64,000 bases of DNA, from NCBI GenBank assembly GCA_026874595.1, contig CM049318.1:34929956-34993955 (forward strand), in the 5' to 3' direction. The notes beneath the pieces are model-generated. The model searched no databases. It was not told the origin of the DNA and was given only the letters and a program-made list of their open reading frames with translations. Below, piece by piece: positions 22,272-34,780 of the stretch. Source of the DNA: Sipunculus nudus (lineage: Eukaryota > Annelida > Sipuncula > Golfingiida > Sipunculidae). Numbering within the stretch: position 1 is the stretch's first letter; each line of letters opens with the position of its first letter. Both the position numbers and the translations under genes were made by a program.

Positions 22272-25200
22272 TCATCCCTCACAGAAAGGCGAGCTACTTC
22301 CGGTAGTCAGATAGAACTTGCCTCGTTGTGAGCTCTGTGCATCAAGACCCATGGTTGCGCAGACCCCGCCACACGGGGTGCAGGAACCCTGGTGACAAAT
22401 AAAGACATAATGATATGTAAGTAGGATATATGAGTAGGGTACAGATATTAGGATTAGAAACACAACACACACACACACATACTAGTATATATTAGTAGAT
22501 AGATAGATAGATAGACAGATAATGAGGCGGGAAGTGTGATTTGTACTCGTAGCTGGATTGGTACGTAGTTAAAATATAATGACAAACATATACATACGAA
22601 TATAGACATCTAAACATATAACCAAACCAAAATATACAGTACTTCGACAGATGCTTAACGCACAGGAAGGATAAACAGACATGCTTACATAGATAGACAG
22701 GAAAGTTGAATAATGAATATGATTCAGTGGTATTTATATTATTTCTTGTAGTAACTGAATAATTAGCATCTTACATTAATTATAACTTCTGAAAAATATT
22801 TAATAAATATTTTTAGATTTGGATAAAAAATTCGTTGTTATTGTGTTGTTTTACTGTCAGAGAAATCCTTGCATTCATGAATACGATAACATGATGCACG
22901 TCCTATATGAGAATTGAAAAATATTCAGATGATATGATCGTGTTACAATGGCTATCCTTTTCTTCGCCAACTGACACCAGGCCTGTTGACACAGTCCACG
23001 GCAACCCTGATATCGGCGACACCTGTCAGCAACCAAGTCTACTAATTCAGCCCAATCAAGACAAACGTTTCAACTACGTTGTGTAACTATTGTGGAAATG
23101 TGCATTGGTAACACACATATTAATAAAGTTAATTAGGTGCAGGGAGCAAGGCCATTAGCAACATTACCGAGGCCTGGGTGCTCATTCACTGAATAATTGC
23201 GCGAGTAACGTAAACTAACAAAGATTCCACAAAAGATATTAGCCTTATTCTTTTGATCAAGATTTGCATAAGAAACTTACAGGAATATCACGTTCATTGG
23301 TACATCTGTCTCTGGCATTAAACTGGCATCCAGAGTTGATGGATTCCCTCAGGTAAACATGTGCTCTTCCATGGCTGCAGGCGATGTACAGTTCTGTGAA
23401 AAGATAACGGGAGTTTAACGTGCGTAAGTAACCAGTCACTCATAATATTGACCGGACATAGATACTCGGCTCGTGCCATTCGACGTGAGATAGCCAGTCC
23501 GTATCGCGGCCCTGTTGATATGGTATATATCAGGCCGGCACGTTCGTGTGTAGACCAAGCTGCCAGGTGACGTCCCGAGTATTATGCATACACATCATCA
23601 GTATATAGAACATAATGTGCAAGTAAATGTTAGTATAAAGTACAGTGAATGTATAAATAGTATAGTCTTGCGTATAGTCTTATAATAAGGAAACGTAGGA
23701 AACTTGTACATAACTTTTATATAGACCTAGGGGCAACCCTATCGTTTTGCTCGTTTGATTCGGACACAGCATGTGGGCTATCATTTGGCGCCATGCGTGA
23801 GTTTGCTCGTATATACGCGCATTGCTCATTGTAGGGAAACAGCTTACACAGTTTGTGTGATAACATTCAAGTGGTCACTCCATATCTTTGTAAATTGCAG
23901 TTAAACGGTGTGTACTGTATATGTTTGTGTAGTTGAAATAACGCGATGTGCACTGTATATGTTTGTATAATTACAGGTATGCGGTTTGCACTGTATATGT
24001 TTGTGTAATTGCCGTTAAGCGGTGTGCACTGTATATGTTTGGGTGGTTGCCGTTAAGCGGTTTGCACTGTATATGTTTGTGTTATTGCAGGTAAGCGGTT
24101 TGCGCTGTATATTTTTGTGTAATTTCAGTTGAGCCGTGTGTATTGTACATGTTCGTGTAAATGCAGTTAAACGGTTTGTACTGTATATGTTTGTTGCCGT
24201 ATAGCATACTACCTGGGTCATTCTTCTTTGTCTCACAGCCGGGCTGGATGCCGCCACCATTAGGGTAGAAATCGGCGTCACCGAGGGCTTTCAGGGTTCC
24301 GTAGTCTACGGGGAAACCGTCCCTCCCAGCTGTGTGGATGATATCCACAAAGTCAGCCGTGTTAGGGTTAATACCAGCTTCGGTGGGATAGTTCTCAAAC
24401 AACGGGCCAGCAGGGTCCAATCCTAGAGGAAAATTAAAAAAAAATATTTTTATCACCTTAGAACAGCCCAATTTTTAATGCTAGTGACTCATTACAGACG
24501 ATTGTAAGGTTGCTCGCTGATATCATATCTATCTTAAAAAGACGGTGATCCCATTTCACCTTTGTCACGGAACTCCTATATTTCAGCTCCTAATATATGT
24601 ACGCCTTTGGTCTTGAACTACTGTAGATTCAGAAATATTAGTTGGGATTTTATTTTCGTGGTTTTCGTGGATCAAGATAATCCACGAATTCATGATTCCA
24701 ACGATCAAAAAATCACACGGTCAGGGGATATACGGTATCTCAACGAAAGCTGGTGGTCGACTTTATATTTATAATTGTTACCGCTGGGTGAATTTTCAAT
24801 AAAGATATAAAAATTGTTTATTAGTTTTTTATGATTGTAATTGATACAATCATTAAATGAACTGAATTGCTTTTCGTAAATTACTATAAAAATACGGGAT
24901 TTATAAATATTCTTTTGTCAATTAAATTATATCCCCTAATATCGTACGAACACGGCCCCCTGATATCTTTACAATAAAACAATATCAAAGTATAATTTAA
25001 ACTGAAAACGTATTTTCCTCTTATCAGCATTTCTGATGAAAAATTCAAGAACAATACCACATTTTGTCGAGCAAAGCGGTAGTTCTGACACGCCAAGAAC
25101 GGTACACAAGTTCCAATGTTCGTAACCATAGCTACCGAGGCACGGCTTTTTCTAGTCCGCCACGTACGGACTCCATTTATCTTGTTTACTATATATATCA

Positions 25201-27229
25201 GCGCTGCAAGACTGCAGCAAGGCTTTTTCGGAACCGGCCTTTTCAAACTTCTTTCAATAGATATTAAACGAGACTTGCGCTACCTATTGGTCTAAAAGAC
25301 AAGGGCCGTGTAAACTCATTTGCATTACTGCGATTACCGCGGGACGCGAAAGAGCACTTATTCCGAATAAGGCGGTACTTTTTTCCGAATATTGCCGATA
25401 GTGGTACATATATATGTTAGCGTAAGTAAGCGCCACTGAATACTATTAGGCAAATTATTTCTTTATAATCTCCAAATATATCTGACATGATGAATGACGA
25501 ACGAACTGTGTCTTGTCTCACCGTCCCGTCAGGGATTTACAGGCGCCACATGTGACTAGCGCCTAGATAAAAAAAAAGTTAAAAACCTTTATGTGGACGG
25601 TCCCGTTTATTTTTTCCTCCGGTCAAGTGATGGTTTACGTTTTCTGTTAACGTGGTGTGATCGGGTGTTATAACTGATAGCCGATACATCGGGTGTTACG
25701 ACTAACAGCCGATGTATCGCCCGGCACGTGTCGGTCACGGCTGATTAATTCTTTGTTAGGCTCGGGCCGGGCGGAGCATGTTTGTTCAACACTGACCTGA
25801 TTGACCGCGGTACAGGCACACAGTGCGATAAGCATCTACGCCAAACCACCTGTGTACATCAGGCTCGTCTTCCTTGCGCACTTGGAGGTATTAATAACCA
25901 TAATTTTCTAAAGTTTTCTTTGTCTTTCCACGAATTCAAATACCCCACGATATGCGTTTTGTACAAAAACCACGAAATTTTAAGCCCACGATATTATCTG
26001 AATCTACAGTATCAAAATTGATGCCTTATGTGTCCTAAGGGGTGCCAATTTCATGTTTCATATTTCCATAAATCCTGAGAAATTTAATATTTGTTTTTGA
26101 AGGGTCAACAGAGTGCCCTAGTTCCGGATATCTATTCGAAGCAACCACGGTGAAGCTGTGGTGAACTTGCAGTGCCATCTGTCGTATTTGGAGTGAACTT
26201 AAACTGGTTTTCAAGTGCAAAATAAATGGGTAATAAGATGGTTAACAGGCTGTTCGTATTGTATATATCCACTTGTTTACAGTATATAGGGGCCCGTCAA
26301 AAATAATCAAAACACATTCAACTACGACATCTGGTGGCCAGTCATATGAACCAAAGTTTTCCAAAGGGCACTTTACACCTGATTAACTTTTAACTTCCGT
26401 ATATATGAAGCCAACCACCTTAGGTTACATAGTTTCCACCTCAACATCGTTTTGTTTATTAAAAACTTTTTTGTAAACAAGCTCACACATCCAATACAGA
26501 GGCGCCATCAGAATTTTTCTTAACAGGAATTACCCTTAGATCATTAATATATGCACAGAGTAAGCCAAAAATCGCATGAAATCTTTATAAAAGGTAGCTG
26601 AACAAGGCCCTTTAAAGATCTAGCACCACTTGGCGTGTATATTTAATAAAAGACTGAGTACTTTTGAAATAACATGACATGATTTTTTAGTGTATACCAT
26701 TAATGCGTAAACGATATATACTGATAACGAATGTATCAGGTGACCTAATGAATGTCCCTTCTCTCAGGATAAGGAAGTTTAATAATTAGGAATTCGATAT
26801 AAACCTGCTGATTCTCATGAAACTTACCTGTGGCACGTGCCATTCCCGTGCGTCCTCCCACGTGACCGCATGTGTGTCCGCCCAGGCTGTGGCCAATGCA
26901 GTGTATCTGTGACCTGTCGAGACCAGCGTTGTTTTTCAGGTTTTCGATAACTACGGCAGTCTCTGCCCCAGTCAGACGGGTGTCTGCTGCAGCCTGGGGG
27001 TACCACAGGTTACTAGCCCCCTCACCCCAACCCACGATCACAACGTTATAGTCACCCTGTGAAACAAATAAACACATAGCACAGTTAGAAGTTGACAGTT
27101 AAAAAACATTGCGTACAAATATATTGTAGACGATAATTGTTTATTGAATGAATCCGTGCATAAAATGTTATAGATAAATATTGTGATATATATATATATA
27201 TATATATATAAATATGTATATATATACTA

Positions 27230-27278
<49 letters not shown>

Positions 27279-29603
27279 TAAATACCAAATTCTTATTTCT
27301 AAAAGAAATTTCAAAGAAATTTGATAAAATAAATAAGAGACATAAATTTAGATATTTTTTATGACGTTAGGTGTTTGATCAATATTTTCTCCCTCTCTCC
27401 CTCTCTCTCTCTCAAACACACACACACACACACCTTTGTGAGAAGCTCGTTCTTTGCATCCACTACCCACTCGGTATTACGATCGTTCTGAAATCCGTGA
27501 ATAAGGAAGTAGGTCATAGACCGTCCTGAGTCAAATAGAGGCCTAGAAGTACAAACAGATTAACGATGGTACCACCTCGGAATTAAAACAAACGTCACGC
27601 AATTAACACCAGTTGGGTGAAAAAAAAGAGTACGTCATGACAGCAATGACGCATTTTTTTTTTGTTTTCCTGATCAGGATTTGCAGTAACACCCAAATTA
27701 TACAAAAACACCATCTAGTGTGTATTCTACGAACTAGAATAAATCCGAAATCTTAGACCGAAATTTTTTTCGAAAGGAAAAGACTTTGATAAAAAAAATA
27801 GAATGTGAAAAATATCAGATTTTATTTTCACCAAAAAAAATTCAAGGCATGAAAACAAGATGGCGCTCACAACAGAAGTGATGCGTATATGACAATTGCC
27901 TGGAAGGCGTTTTTTACACTGACTAATTAACAGATCACTTCATTAACTGACTCTTGTAGCGATTACGTTATTAATTGACGCAACCAGAGATTACGTCATT
28001 AAAGTTTGCATCTTGAGTTTACGGGAAATAATGACCTACGGGATGGTGGTTCGTGTCATGATCTGTGCGGTGTCACGGTTCTGTCGCGTGAACAGATTGA
28101 AGTTAGGCTTCACAGCATCCTGGCATTGAGGGACCGGTAAATGGTCGTACGGCGGGTCGTCACTGAAACAACCCACATCCGGACAACACCTCTCCTCACA
28201 CCTATACAGAAATACAAGTATAATATAAAACTAGAAATTCACACTCAGAGAGCTCAGACCTCCGCCAAGGCATGCAGCTCATTACCCATTAGGCATTGTT
28301 AGAAATGCAACGTTGTTTCTTTAAAAAAATCCTGGATCTAGATTTGGGTAATGTTGCTAACAGACAAACAAACCCTGGCAAAACATAGCCCCTTGGCGAG
28401 TTAATAAGAGATTAATGTGAAGGAAACGACAATTTATTTTAAAACGTAAAACACTTGTTGAGGCTGAATTTCACCAGTTCCTGTACCTGTTGTTGGCCGA
28501 ACTCACTTTAACATTGTCTTTGCCCATGCTGTATAAAATTTTCCCTCAAGGACTGGTTGATTTTATTTTAATTTGAATATTTTAAAAGATGAGAAAAAGA
28601 GAAACTTGAATTTATAGATATAAAAACCTGAAGCACGGGTCTGAAGATTTGTTTATTACAAAACCTGAAAATGAAAGTCATTTTCTATGCAAATTTCCGA
28701 CGCGTTAGTGCACCGACTGAAACTGGAACGAGACAGTGTAATTTCTGAATGATAAATTTAGGAATCAGCTTGACAATCATATAGAAACGAGTAAACAAAA
28801 CAAATGAAAGAATTAAACAATTATAATTGGGTGCTGTAACGCCTTAATGGTTCGATATTCTAAAATCAAAAGAGAGCCTATGTTTTACTTTACAAATCAG
28901 GATTACTAAATGTCCTATATATAGGTTTTATTGAAACGGGCAAAAAATTATATGAAATTATTCAAAATATGATCATATTGAATTTAGAATTTCAGCTTCA
29001 ACATGAAACATGTGCCTTTGGTTTTTGAGATGCTTTAAGCATTTTATCCCTGAATTTGCAGCCTGAATGTTTTTCTTTAAACGTAAAACGTCATTTTTAA
29101 ATCTTAAAACTCACTGACTTTGTAAAAGAGGTGAATGAATGTTAAGATGCCAAATATATATAGCGAGAGAGCGCTTTCAATAACATGTCGGGTGCAACGA
29201 AATTTTCCAAAATATATCCACCAGTATATGACTGGAGATGGTTGAATAATTTCCAAGGATCCTATAGGCAGTATTAGAATAAAAAGAGTTTTACTACTTA
29301 AAAACTAGTAATCTACATGGATGTTGACCACAAGAAACAAATCGTTAACCCACTATAAATAAATAAATAAACTTGAGCATGCAACATTCGTGCATCTCCT
29401 TATAATCCAATTATACAAATTGATAATTATAACGTATCTGTGCCAAGCATTAGCCTAATAGAGTCTTATAGTCATTATAATATATTTATAAATGAATTGA
29501 TAAAATAATATTATATTACGAACATATAATGAGAAAACATGCTTTTCTATGATACTTACAGAGCTGATGACAGTAACACTAGCAATAGACAGATCTGCTT
29601 CAT
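22272..29603 (-). CDS. Secreted pancreatic-lipase-family enzyme, no PLAT domain (lipase 1)
   Basis: Seven coding exons: 29603-29560, 28201-28040, 27542-27434, 27056-26828, 24422-24213, 23393-23281, 22388-22272. All introns are GT-AG; the exons sum to 984 nt, giving 327 codons plus stop. Signal peptide MKQICLLLVLLSSA, then a lipase N-terminus (CCPDVGCFSDDPPY). The oxyanion HGF is at 84-86; the nucleophile elbow GHSLGGH puts Ser162 in exon 4. Asp184 is in GLDPAGP and His259 in ACSHGRA, so the triad is complete. DFYPNGG and QPGC are typical of the family. The lid between Cys244 and Cys257 has 12 residues, against 23 in pancreatic lipase, resembling phospholipase A1-type members. The protein stops after YLTTGSSSPFC, so the C-terminal PLAT domain of vertebrate pancreatic lipase is absent. 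The usual VDWG is VGWG here. Role: extracellular hydrolysis of acylglycerols or phospholipids, probably digestive. The family call is firm; the substrate is not. Confidence 0.93.
23895..24198. repeat. 38-bp minisatellite, eight units, in lipase 1 intron 5
   Basis: Core CACTGTATATGTTTGTGTAA with a variable GCAGTTAAGCGGT half. The same point of the core recurs at 23914, 23952, 23990, 24028, 24066, 24104, 24142 and 24180, exactly 38 bp apart each time, so there are substitutions but no length changes. It ends 15 bp from the exon 5 donor. Confidence 0.9.
24621..26009. mobile_element. 1.39 kb TIR element with TA target sites in lipase 1 intron 4
   Basis: Left end CTGTAGATTCAGAAATATT and right end with the inverted CTGAATCTACAG, each bordered by TA. 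CGTGG-rich subterminal words recur near both ends in inverted order. No transposase frame is visible, so it is non-autonomous. TA duplication and CTGTAGATT-type ends fit a Tc1/mariner-like element; this is inference. Confidence 0.6.
27188..27433. repeat. Microsatellites in lipase 1 intron 3
   Basis: Interrupted TA tracts at about 27188-27273, then a CT run at about 27391-27413 leading into (CA)n at about 27416-27433. The CA run touches the exon 3 boundary: on the coding strand the intron begins GTGTGTGTG (see findings). Confidence 0.85.
28256..28402. repeat. Degraded short repeat in lipase 1 intron 1
   Basis: Begins GACCTCCGCCAAGGCATG and ends CCCCTTGGCGAGTTAATAA; the two ends are inverted versions of each other (CTCCGCCAAGG and CCTTGGCGAG). 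AACAGACAAACAAACCC in between is typical of old interspersed repeat tails. Class uncertain. Confidence 0.45.
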
Positions 29604-29646
29604 GCTGGCAGTAGGAATGCGTTCCCAAGCGAACCAGCTGAGGTTA

Positions 29647-29655
29647 CTTATATCC
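29647..29655 (-). promoter_or_regulatory. Possible TATA box of lipase 1
   Basis: Minus-strand GGATATAAG lies about 45 nt upstream of the lipase 1 ATG (29603), a plausible place for a TATA box with a very short 5' UTR. Confidence 0.4.
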
Positions 29656-30267
29656 TTGACTTTTGGGATCCTGGCAGGTGCGAGTTGACTGATGGGCGTG
29701 TCGGTAACATTATAGTGATAAACTCAGTAACATCTGATATGATAATACCAATAACACGACTTATACCTAACCTTATTTAACAGCGATGTATCAGGATGAA
29801 ACTAACTTGTTATTAATGAGACAATATTCAGAATGTTTAAATGAATGACTGTGATATGCACATTTATGACATATATACATGACCCGTATACATTGATATA
29901 CAATAGTTATGCACAATCGTCAGAACGTACACACATTTACACATGTTCATATCATATTTTGGATAATATCCCTACACTCATATAAATCGAAACGACCTTG
30001 GCTCTGATGCTTTGTTAGATATAAATATAGATAATTATTAGATATGTGGGATAGCTGCGGAATTTCTCAGAGGAGATCAAGGTTGGCAAAACTGAATTTA
30101 TAGTCAATATTTATTTATTCCTGCGCAGACCAAACCCAAAGCCGGATTTTATTCGTATCAAATAACAAGTCGTCTCCGAACTGTTCCGTCCAAATGTTAC
30201 TTCGCAACGATTTTTAAACCACTCTTATAAATAAAATTCTGCCGTGTGTGTGTGTGGGGGGGGGGGG
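29656..30267. other. Intergenic, no gene recognised
   Basis: Upstream region of lipase 1. AT-rich, no repeat or exon recognised. A G run at about 30257-30270 follows a (GT)n run. Confidence 0.5.
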
Positions 30268-30415
30268 GGGCGATGTTCCTGAACCTGGATCATGTGCCGG
30301 ATCATGATCAGTTCATGATTGTGTGAGTTATGTTGTGAACAAACACCCAAACACACACACACACAAACACTCACAAGAACGGGGATGAACGCACACCCCA
30401 CTGACAGAGGCAATA
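30268..30415 (+). repeat. Interspersed repeat fragment, copy 2
   Basis: Shares GATGTTCCTGAACCTGGATC, TGTGAGTTATGTTGTGAAC and AACGGGGATGAACGCACACC with the repeat at 2171-2346. Contains an internal (CA)n run. Confidence 0.6.
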
Positions 30416-31035
30416 AAGAAACATATCTCTCTTCACCCTGCAGATGGCTGTTGCCTCATGGCGAAAGACAGATCCAGTGAAACAAGACATCCTCGCTATA
30501 GACCTGACTAACACCATATTAACAAAAACTCTTCCTTGACATTGCGTCATCCACAGAAATTATTTGATTTCCATTAACACTTCTTTACATAGATAAATGA
30601 ATAAAAAAAGATAATAAAATAAACATAAGGGAAAATTATACCTCAATGCAGATATTTTACCTCGGAGGTGGTAAACCCACGTAATGTGTAAATAATTATG
30701 CGTGATTTTTAGAATGTACTGTGTATTCTGCTTAAAAGCAACTGCTTATTGTCAAGATCAAAATTAAAAGAGATTTCTGTTAATATTTCAAGCATTTATT
30801 TGGTGGATGTAACAACTTCCATTTTTTAATCCTTTCTTATACTAAGTACAATCTACATCTGCAGTATTCCATCCGGGTTTTGTACTAATTGGCAGGGATA
30901 TACGATAGACAATCCTGAAGGCAGGGAGGTTCGGTGTACCACTCTTGCGGGTTCTGGACGTGTGTCATCCCCATGGTTTGGTCATAACACCGAGGAATCC
31001 CCGAAAGGCGCATTCGTTCGTGAGTGAAACACGAC
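30416..31035. other. Intergenic, no gene recognised
   Basis: No exon or repeat recognised. Confidence 0.5.
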
Positions 31036-31849
31036 TGTTATATTGTTACGGAACCTAATATAAACAGATTACGTATGCGTGATGAACACAAATTTTGTAA
31101 TGGAGATTAAAAAAAATCAGATTCTGTAACACTAGGCAGCGTGAAATGTCTAGGGGAATGAATAAAGAAGTCAGTGTTTTTTTGTTAACAAATAAATATA
31201 ATTTATTCTTAAAAAACCCTAACATTACAATACACTAAATCAATATAATTATACAGTAAAATAGCGGTATAGCAACAAGTCAATACAATCACATAGAAAA
31301 TTAATGTGCACAATACCTGGATACCAACACCATCACAACGATAAGTCCTTGAAATGTAAACTCATGGAGAATGACAGTCCAGTGTAAAGCTCTTGCAACA
31401 ACCTTGAAAGTAAACTGAAGTCCAATTGTATAAAATTCAGGAGAAAGTCTTTGAAAATGTATAATTGCCGCATTCGTCGGATAAGGTCCTAGAATCTGAC
31501 AAACGCTTCTGCGTCCGCTGGAATCTTCTCTGCTCTCTGCCCTTCCGTAATAAAACACAGCCCCTTTATATACCTTCACACCCCAAGCCGAGAATTTTCC
31601 GCTTCTCGAATAGTCTATCAGGACCCTACTCAACAGTAAACACGCGTTTCAGGAATTCTCTAGAAAACATCGCCGTGCCTCTACACACCATGGTGTACAC
31701 GTGATCTCGCCCCAAGCCAACACGACAACAAGAATTCAGCCATGCAGTACGGATTAAACATAGAATGTAATACGCGGCCAGACACGAGTGCCACAACAGG
31801 AACCACGCCCGTGTCACAAAATAAAAAGAGCACCTGTAACAATATAACA
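31036..31849 (-). mobile_element. Solo LTR (LTR 1)
   Basis: Ends are TG..CA with 14-bp inverted termini TGTTATATTGTTAC / GTAACAATATAACA. On the minus strand a TATA box (GTATATAAAGG, about 31569-31579) precedes GGGGCTGTGTTTTA. It is related to LTR 2 at 55533-56360, which has the same order of words (AAGTTCTCGGCTTG / AAATTCTCGGCTTG, the TATA box, then GGAC.CAGAAGCGT). No internal region, primer-binding site or coding frame lies beside it; no clear target duplication was found. Confidence 0.65.
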
Positions 31850-31916
31850 ACAATTTCCTCATTAAGCCCGCAGAGTGCTGACCCCTGGGTTGGGGCCGAC
31901 CCTGAAAATCTCACCG

Positions 31917-31985
31917 CCTCGGCTGAGATTCGAACTCACGATCTCCCGGCTTTCAGCCCTGTGCCCTACTCCTAGACCACAGAAG
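31917..31985 (-). repeat. tRNA-like SINE head
   Basis: The minus strand reads box A-like TGGTCTAGGAGTAGGGC and box B-like GAGTTCGAATCTC, about 33 bp apart, as in a tRNA-derived pol III promoter. It does not fold into a convincing complete tRNA with an acceptor stem, so SINE rather than tRNA gene. It sits about 70 bp outside LTR 1. Confidence 0.5.
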
Positions 31986-32639
31986 TTGGGTTGATTTCTA
32001 TTGAATTAAATTCATAATGGCGGCCGCGATCGAATCAAGGAAAGCGGAGAAGCCTCATAATTATCGTATACAGCTATGAAATTAAGCACAGTGCAAGAGG
32101 CAGTAAAAGACCACCAGAACAAGTTGAAAATTGATTTCGGTGCAGTATTTTTTATATCTCATATCAATAAAAATGATAATTTTTTTTCTGTGATTTAATT
32201 TGGATAAATAAATATCCATTGCCCCATTGCTCTTTGTATAGAAACAAAAGTCATCCGCCTACCTTTTTGAGAAATTTGATGTGCAGGGACAACAGATAAT
32301 AATCAAACAGTCTTACGTCCCTCTGACTTTTAATAGCATGGCGATATGGAGATAAGAAGAAATGTAATATGCATTGAGGTCGGCATGGTGATATTTAAAT
32401 CAAGAGAAACAGATTAGGAATAGAGAACTGGAATATTTCAGGAGATATGCGTGGATTCATGAATTATAACACATTCATATATCGTCATTATATAGCCCTC
32501 AAAAGGTATGGTCTTAGCACTATGACCAGTTTTAACAACAAAAATAAATACATATCAAGAGGCTCAAAAAATTCCTGGAGGTATTGCTATAGGTATACAG
32601 TTCTTAAGAGAGAAACCAGATGCGTGGCTATGAGTGTGG

Positions 32640-32765
32640 GCCGTCCAAGGCAGGTTTTTTTTCCGGGTCCTCCGGTTTCCTTCTACAGCGCCAATACCCG
32701 AGCCATTGAGGGCACCTTATTTATCGTACCTAGTTGTACAATTCATGTAAAATAAATAAAGTTTA
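32640..32765 (+). repeat. Probable SINE tail
   Basis: Contains TTTCCGGGTCCTCCGGTTTC, a word seen in animal SINE bodies, and ends AAAATAAATAAAG like a SINE 3' tail. The 5' part is not recognisable. Bases 31986-32639 contain no gene I recognise. Confidence 0.4.
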
Positions 32766-34024
32766 TATTAAAAGCTCACCCTATATATGCTCTTTACACA
32801 GCGCTTTACCTATATGGGGTGCTTCCTATATCGTAAGGCGCTGTTTGTTATGACCTCCTATCCTGAATTGCAACACCAGAGGGGAGCACTTTATTTTTGT
32901 CCAATCAGATGAGACCTTGTGCTGGAAGACAAAGCCAAGCGAGGAATACACAGAGCCAATCATATTCATTTCTTTTTGAGTGACAGCTCATCCCCCAGCG
33001 TAACCGTCTGAACAGGCCACAGGCTCAGAGAGAATTGCCCCTGACGTGGTTTGCTTAGGGCCTTGGGCACATAGGATGCTCAGCCGGTGAGCTGTAATTC
33101 AAACGAAACGTAACAACAAAGGCTGCGTGCACACCTCGCTGGCTGGTTTCAGTTCTGCAGACAACAGATACATGGCTACGCTAACACAGTCATAATATCA
33201 TAATCGAATCGGTCGATGATGCGAGAATGCAGAGGGAGCAATTTAAATTCGACCGGAAATTCATCAAGCGGCGATTGAAGCGCGGCAATGGGCGGAGCCA
33301 GGATGCCTGTCGAGTGTTTGTTTATTGGCATCTGATTGGCTGCTTGTCACATCGTACGCACGTTTATTTCAGTGGACAACAAACCGCCATCTGGTGTCTA
33401 AATATATCATAAACGGTCAAAGCTGGCAGCGTGAAAATCAGTTGCTTCTTTAGAAGCGCAAGATTTCCGCTGCCTCGGGAGCGTAACCCTATACGGTATA
33501 CCGTTCATGTGATAACGTGACATATCGATTATGAACGAGCACGGTTAGGCCCCTCAGCTTTGAGTTCTCGATACATTTCAAAATGTAATATCTAATTAAG
33601 GGATATAAAATCTTAATGTTTAAATTTTCATATGCACAGAATTGATACTGCATCCAAAGAATGACTGTCCGTAATTTCTCTCTAAGTGTGACCATCTACC
33701 CTTGCTCTATTTAAGGATTTGAGCGTGTCAAAAAAAAAGTTTTGTTCGGTCCTAAACTTTGCTGATACACATACCCTTGCCAGCTGTCTCCCCAAATAAT
33801 AAATAGTCTGAACGCTATCCTCGGAGTACATCCTAGTCGCATCCCCACACCCTTATTGAACCCTGCAATGTTTATTTTTCCCATTTTCTCGTAACCGCTA
33901 ACGGGGACTGCCCTTTTTGCGTACACACTTAGGCCCGAGTATCACAGCTAGCATGTCGAAATTATAGGTATATACCGTTGGTACGATGAATAATTCATCC
34001 ACTGACGTCATTAATTTTGTTCGT

Positions 34025-34083
<59 letters not shown>

Positions 34084-34774
34084 TTGAAGTATACATGTAT
34101 ATTCAAATGTTACGTGACAGTTTAGGCATCGTAAAAAACATCTTACTACAGTTCGAGGATTATTGAACGTGGTTCAAATAAACGTTGTTCTACTCTAACC
34201 AAAATTTCCTTTTAAACTAAACTCTGCAAACATTTTGTGAGCATGGACTTTAATACCAATTTGAGTTTTATGTTACAAATAAATAGAACAAGTAGGTCTA
34301 GCATCATGCCAACATTTGTTAGATTGATATTCTGAAATAAAAATAATCGAGAATAAGAATGGACCAAGGTATTGGGATGAATGTAGGAAGGAGAGTGAAA
34401 CTTGGCAAGTGCCAATGTTGACCTGTATTTTTTCCCGATATTATTGTTAACGTGCAAAAATATTGTCATGATTGTTATCCCAAAGGTAGGACACAGAAAG
34501 CTACTAATTTAGTTGCGGTGAGATAATATCATATATTGCATGATTTTCAATTGATGAATTTAAATTAAAATAGGAAAAAGAGTACATTGCATTAAAACCA
34601 ACTGACTGCTTGAAAGGTGCGTAAAGATAAAAGCGCGAACGTCAGGGAGACAAAAATTTCGGGCTGTTTCACTACCATTTTTTAGTAGTGATCGAAATCA
34701 TTAATTGTTACAGTAGTGACGTCATAATAAGACTTCCACACATCACACTTAATGACTAGAAATGAATTCATCAC
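32766..34774. other. Intergenic, no gene recognised
   Basis: Only a (TA)n tract at about 34029-34081 is evident. Short open frames here show no family signature. Confidence 0.5.
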
Positions 34775-34780
34775 TTTATT
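34775..34780 (-). terminator. Candidate poly(A) signal for exonuclease B
   Basis: Minus-strand AATAAA about 405 nt beyond the stop codon at 35187. This would imply a 0.4 kb 3' UTR; other signals are possible. Confidence 0.3.

Noticed and set aside
23895-24198. CRISPR-like array
   Set aside because: The units are contiguous 38-bp tandem repeats with no unique spacers, inside a eukaryotic intron.
31301-31914. Overlapping frames of 77-110 codons around 31.3-31.9 kb
   Set aside because: They lie within LTR 1 and overlap each other on both strands; LTRs are non-coding.
31917-31985. Functional tRNA gene
   Set aside because: Boxes A and B are present but a complete cloverleaf with acceptor stem could not be drawn; interpreted as a SINE head.
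33227-33412. Arg/Lys-rich 61-codon frame
   Set aside because: No splice context or family signature and no supporting neighbour.
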